Shown: piece after piece, positions 5,105-6,259 of the stretch | How positions within the stretch are numbered: position 1 is the stretch's first letter | Layout: every line of letters starts with the position of its first letter | Source: Bryobacteraceae bacterium | GTDB taxonomy: Bacteria; Acidobacteriota; Terriglobia; Bryobacterales; Bryobacteraceae | Length of the DNA: 6,259 nucleotides | Direction: 5' to 3' | Assembly (NCBI GenBank): GCA_030044325.1 | Contig: JASHWA010000574.1 | Span: 1-6,259, forward strand | Notes under the pieces: generated by a model | Seen by the model: only the letters and a program-made list of their open reading frames with translations | Databases searched by the model: none | Told to the model about the DNA's origin: nothing | Made by a program: the position numbers and the translations under genes

Positions 5105-6259
5105 ATGCAGCGCCGGGAAATAAGTCGTAGATCGGCCATCGGAGTTCTCGGCGCGGGATTGGTTTCGGCGTGCGCCTCGGCGAGTCCGGTCCGGCCCTTC
5201 ACCCGCTCGCGCGCCGACGGCCGGTTCCTCGAAGATGTTTCCGCGCGTGCGGTTCGTTATTTCCAGGAGCAGGCGGACGCGGCCACGGGACTGGTGCTCG
5301 ATCGCGCCCGCACCAACGGCGAGCGCGCCAAAGGCTCCGCCGCGAACGTGTCCAGCATCGCGGCCACGGGGTTCGGATTGACCGCGCTCGCCGTGGGCTC
5401 CCAGCGGAAATGGATTCCCCAGGCCGCAGCCCTCGAACGCGCCCGAACCACGCTCCGCTTTTTCTACAATCACGCCACTCATCAGCGTGGCTGGTTCTAC
5501 CATTTCATGGACGCGACCACGGGGGAGCGCGCCTACCATTCGGAAGTTTCCTCGATCGACACTGCGCTGCTGCTCGCCGGGATTCTGACGGTCGGCGCCA
5601 GCTTCGACGATCCGGAAATTTCGTGGCTGGCGGCGCAGATCTATGATCGCGTGGATTTCCGCTGGATGCTGGACGGCGATTCGAATCTCCTGTCGCACGG
5701 ATGGACGCCCGAAACCGGCTTTCTGAAATATCGCTGGGACCGCTTCTGCGAGCTGCCGTTGTTGTACCTGCTGGCCATCGGCGCGCGCTGGCCGATTTCG
5801 CCCTCCGCCTGGTACGCCTGGAAGCGGCCCACCCAATCCTACCAGGGATTCACCTGGGTCAACGGACCTCCGCCGCTGTTCGCCCAGCAGTATCCGCAGG
5901 CGTGGGTGGACCTGCGCGAGATGCGCGACGCCGGCCCGTCCGGGCTCGACTATTTTCAGAATTCCATCACGGCAACGCGCGCCCACCGCGCTTTCTGCAT
6001 CAACCTGGCGTCCCAATTTCCCAGGAGTTATTCGGATAACGTGTGGGGCATCACCGCGGCGGACAGCGCGCGCGGCTATGCGGTGTGGAGGATTGACGGA
6101 ACGGTGGTTCCCTGCGCGGCCGGCGGCTCGCTGATGTTCGCGCCGGATATCTGCGTTCCGGCCCTGCGCACCATGCAGGAGCGTTTCGGCGACAAGACCT
6201 GGGGCCGCTACGGATTCTGCGATGCCTTCAATCCCACCACCGGCTGGATCGATACGGAC
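5105..6259 (+). CDS. Secreted lipoprotein glycosidase, glycoamylase/GH144-like, 3' end missing
   Basis: 385 residues are present and the frame is open at the window edge. The N-terminus has a twin-arginine motif (SRRSAIG, 7-13), a hydrophobic stretch and a lipobox VSAC with Cys23, so export by Tat and lipid anchoring are likely. The rest matches the PF10091 glycoamylase domain: IAATGFGLTAL (85-95), GWFYHFMDATTGER (129-142), SEVSSIDTALLLAG (146-159), LLSHGWTPETGFL (195-207), LLYLLAIG (219-226), DYFQNSITATRAH (282-294), NVWGITAADS (312-321), DGTVVPCAAGGSLMF (331-345) and YGFCDAFNPTTGW (369-381). Relatives include GH144 endo-beta-1,2-glucanases and the related domain of cyclic beta-1,2-glucan synthases, so an alpha-helical-barrel glucan hydrolase is likely, with substrate uncertain. 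Family length is near 450, so perhaps 60-70 residues are missing. The segment between Trp328 and Asp331 looks shorter than I recall in relatives. It is divergent from the dehydrogenase gene and appears independently transcribed. Confidence 0.9.
   Translation, partial: MQRREISRRSAIGVLGAGLVSACASASPVRPFTRSRADGRFLEDVSARAVRYFQEQADAATGLVLDRARTNGERAKGSAANVSSIAATGFGLTALAVGSQRKWIPQAAALERARTTLRFFYNHATHQRGWFYHFMDATTGERAYHSEVSSIDTALLLAGILTVGASFDDPEISWLAAQIYDRVDFRWMLDGDSNLLSHGWTPETGFLKYRWDRFCELPLLYLLAIGARWPISPSAWYAWKRPTQSYQGFTWVNGPPPLFAQQYPQAWVDLREMRDAGPSGLDYFQNSITATRAHRAFCINLASQFPRSYSDNVWGITAADSARGYAVWRIDGTVVPCAAGGSLMFAPDICVPALRTMQERFGDKTWGRYGFCDAFNPTTGWIDTD

Noticed and set aside
4931..6016. 361-codon minus-strand frame opposite the glycosidase
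   Set aside because: The plus-strand frame matches PF10091 along its whole length. The antisense text has no domain.

Overview
The window is GC-rich and densely coded, with five protein genes. Four lie in tandem on the minus strand and one on the plus strand. Two genes run off the edges. The combination of a Tat-type lipoprotein glycoside hydrolase of the glycoamylase (PF10091) type, high GC and a yvcK-glmU pair suggests a soil-type bacterium, possibly Acidobacteriota. This is an inference from gene style; there is no rRNA or other marker to settle it.

Layout: (1) 1-1005 minus, glmU, with its 3' end cut by the window edge. It makes UDP-GlcNAc, the precursor of peptidoglycan and outer-membrane glycans. 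(2) 1009-2052 minus, yvcK, which ends three bases before glmU starts, so the two are almost certainly co-transcribed. YvcK proteins of other bacteria are reported to bind UDP-GlcNAc, the product of GlmU, so the pair looks like a synthesis-plus-sensing unit for cell-envelope precursors. (3) 2053-2367, a gene-free stretch built from a duplicated repeat. It carries an exact 45-bp direct repeat, a second repeated block, hairpins and long imperfect palindromes. (4) 2368-3783 minus, an APC-family amino acid permease. (5) 3826-4617 minus, a short-chain dehydrogenase close to peroxisomal 2,4-dienoyl-CoA reductases, 42 bases upstream of the permease and probably in one transcript with it. (6) 4618-5104, a 487-bp divergent intergenic region with no convincing gene. 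It shares short motifs with the 2053-2367 repeat region and holds an inverted repeat followed by five Ts. (7) 5105 to the right edge, plus, a secreted lipoprotein of the glycoamylase/GH144-like family, cut at its C-terminus.

No tRNA, rRNA, CRISPR array, insertion sequence or phage gene was seen. The most unusual material is the structured repeat in front of yvcK. It creates a false upstream start codon and has partial relatives in the second intergenic region. The dehydrogenase lacks the usual SDR catalytic Tyr and Asn. I see no clear undescribed multi-gene system.
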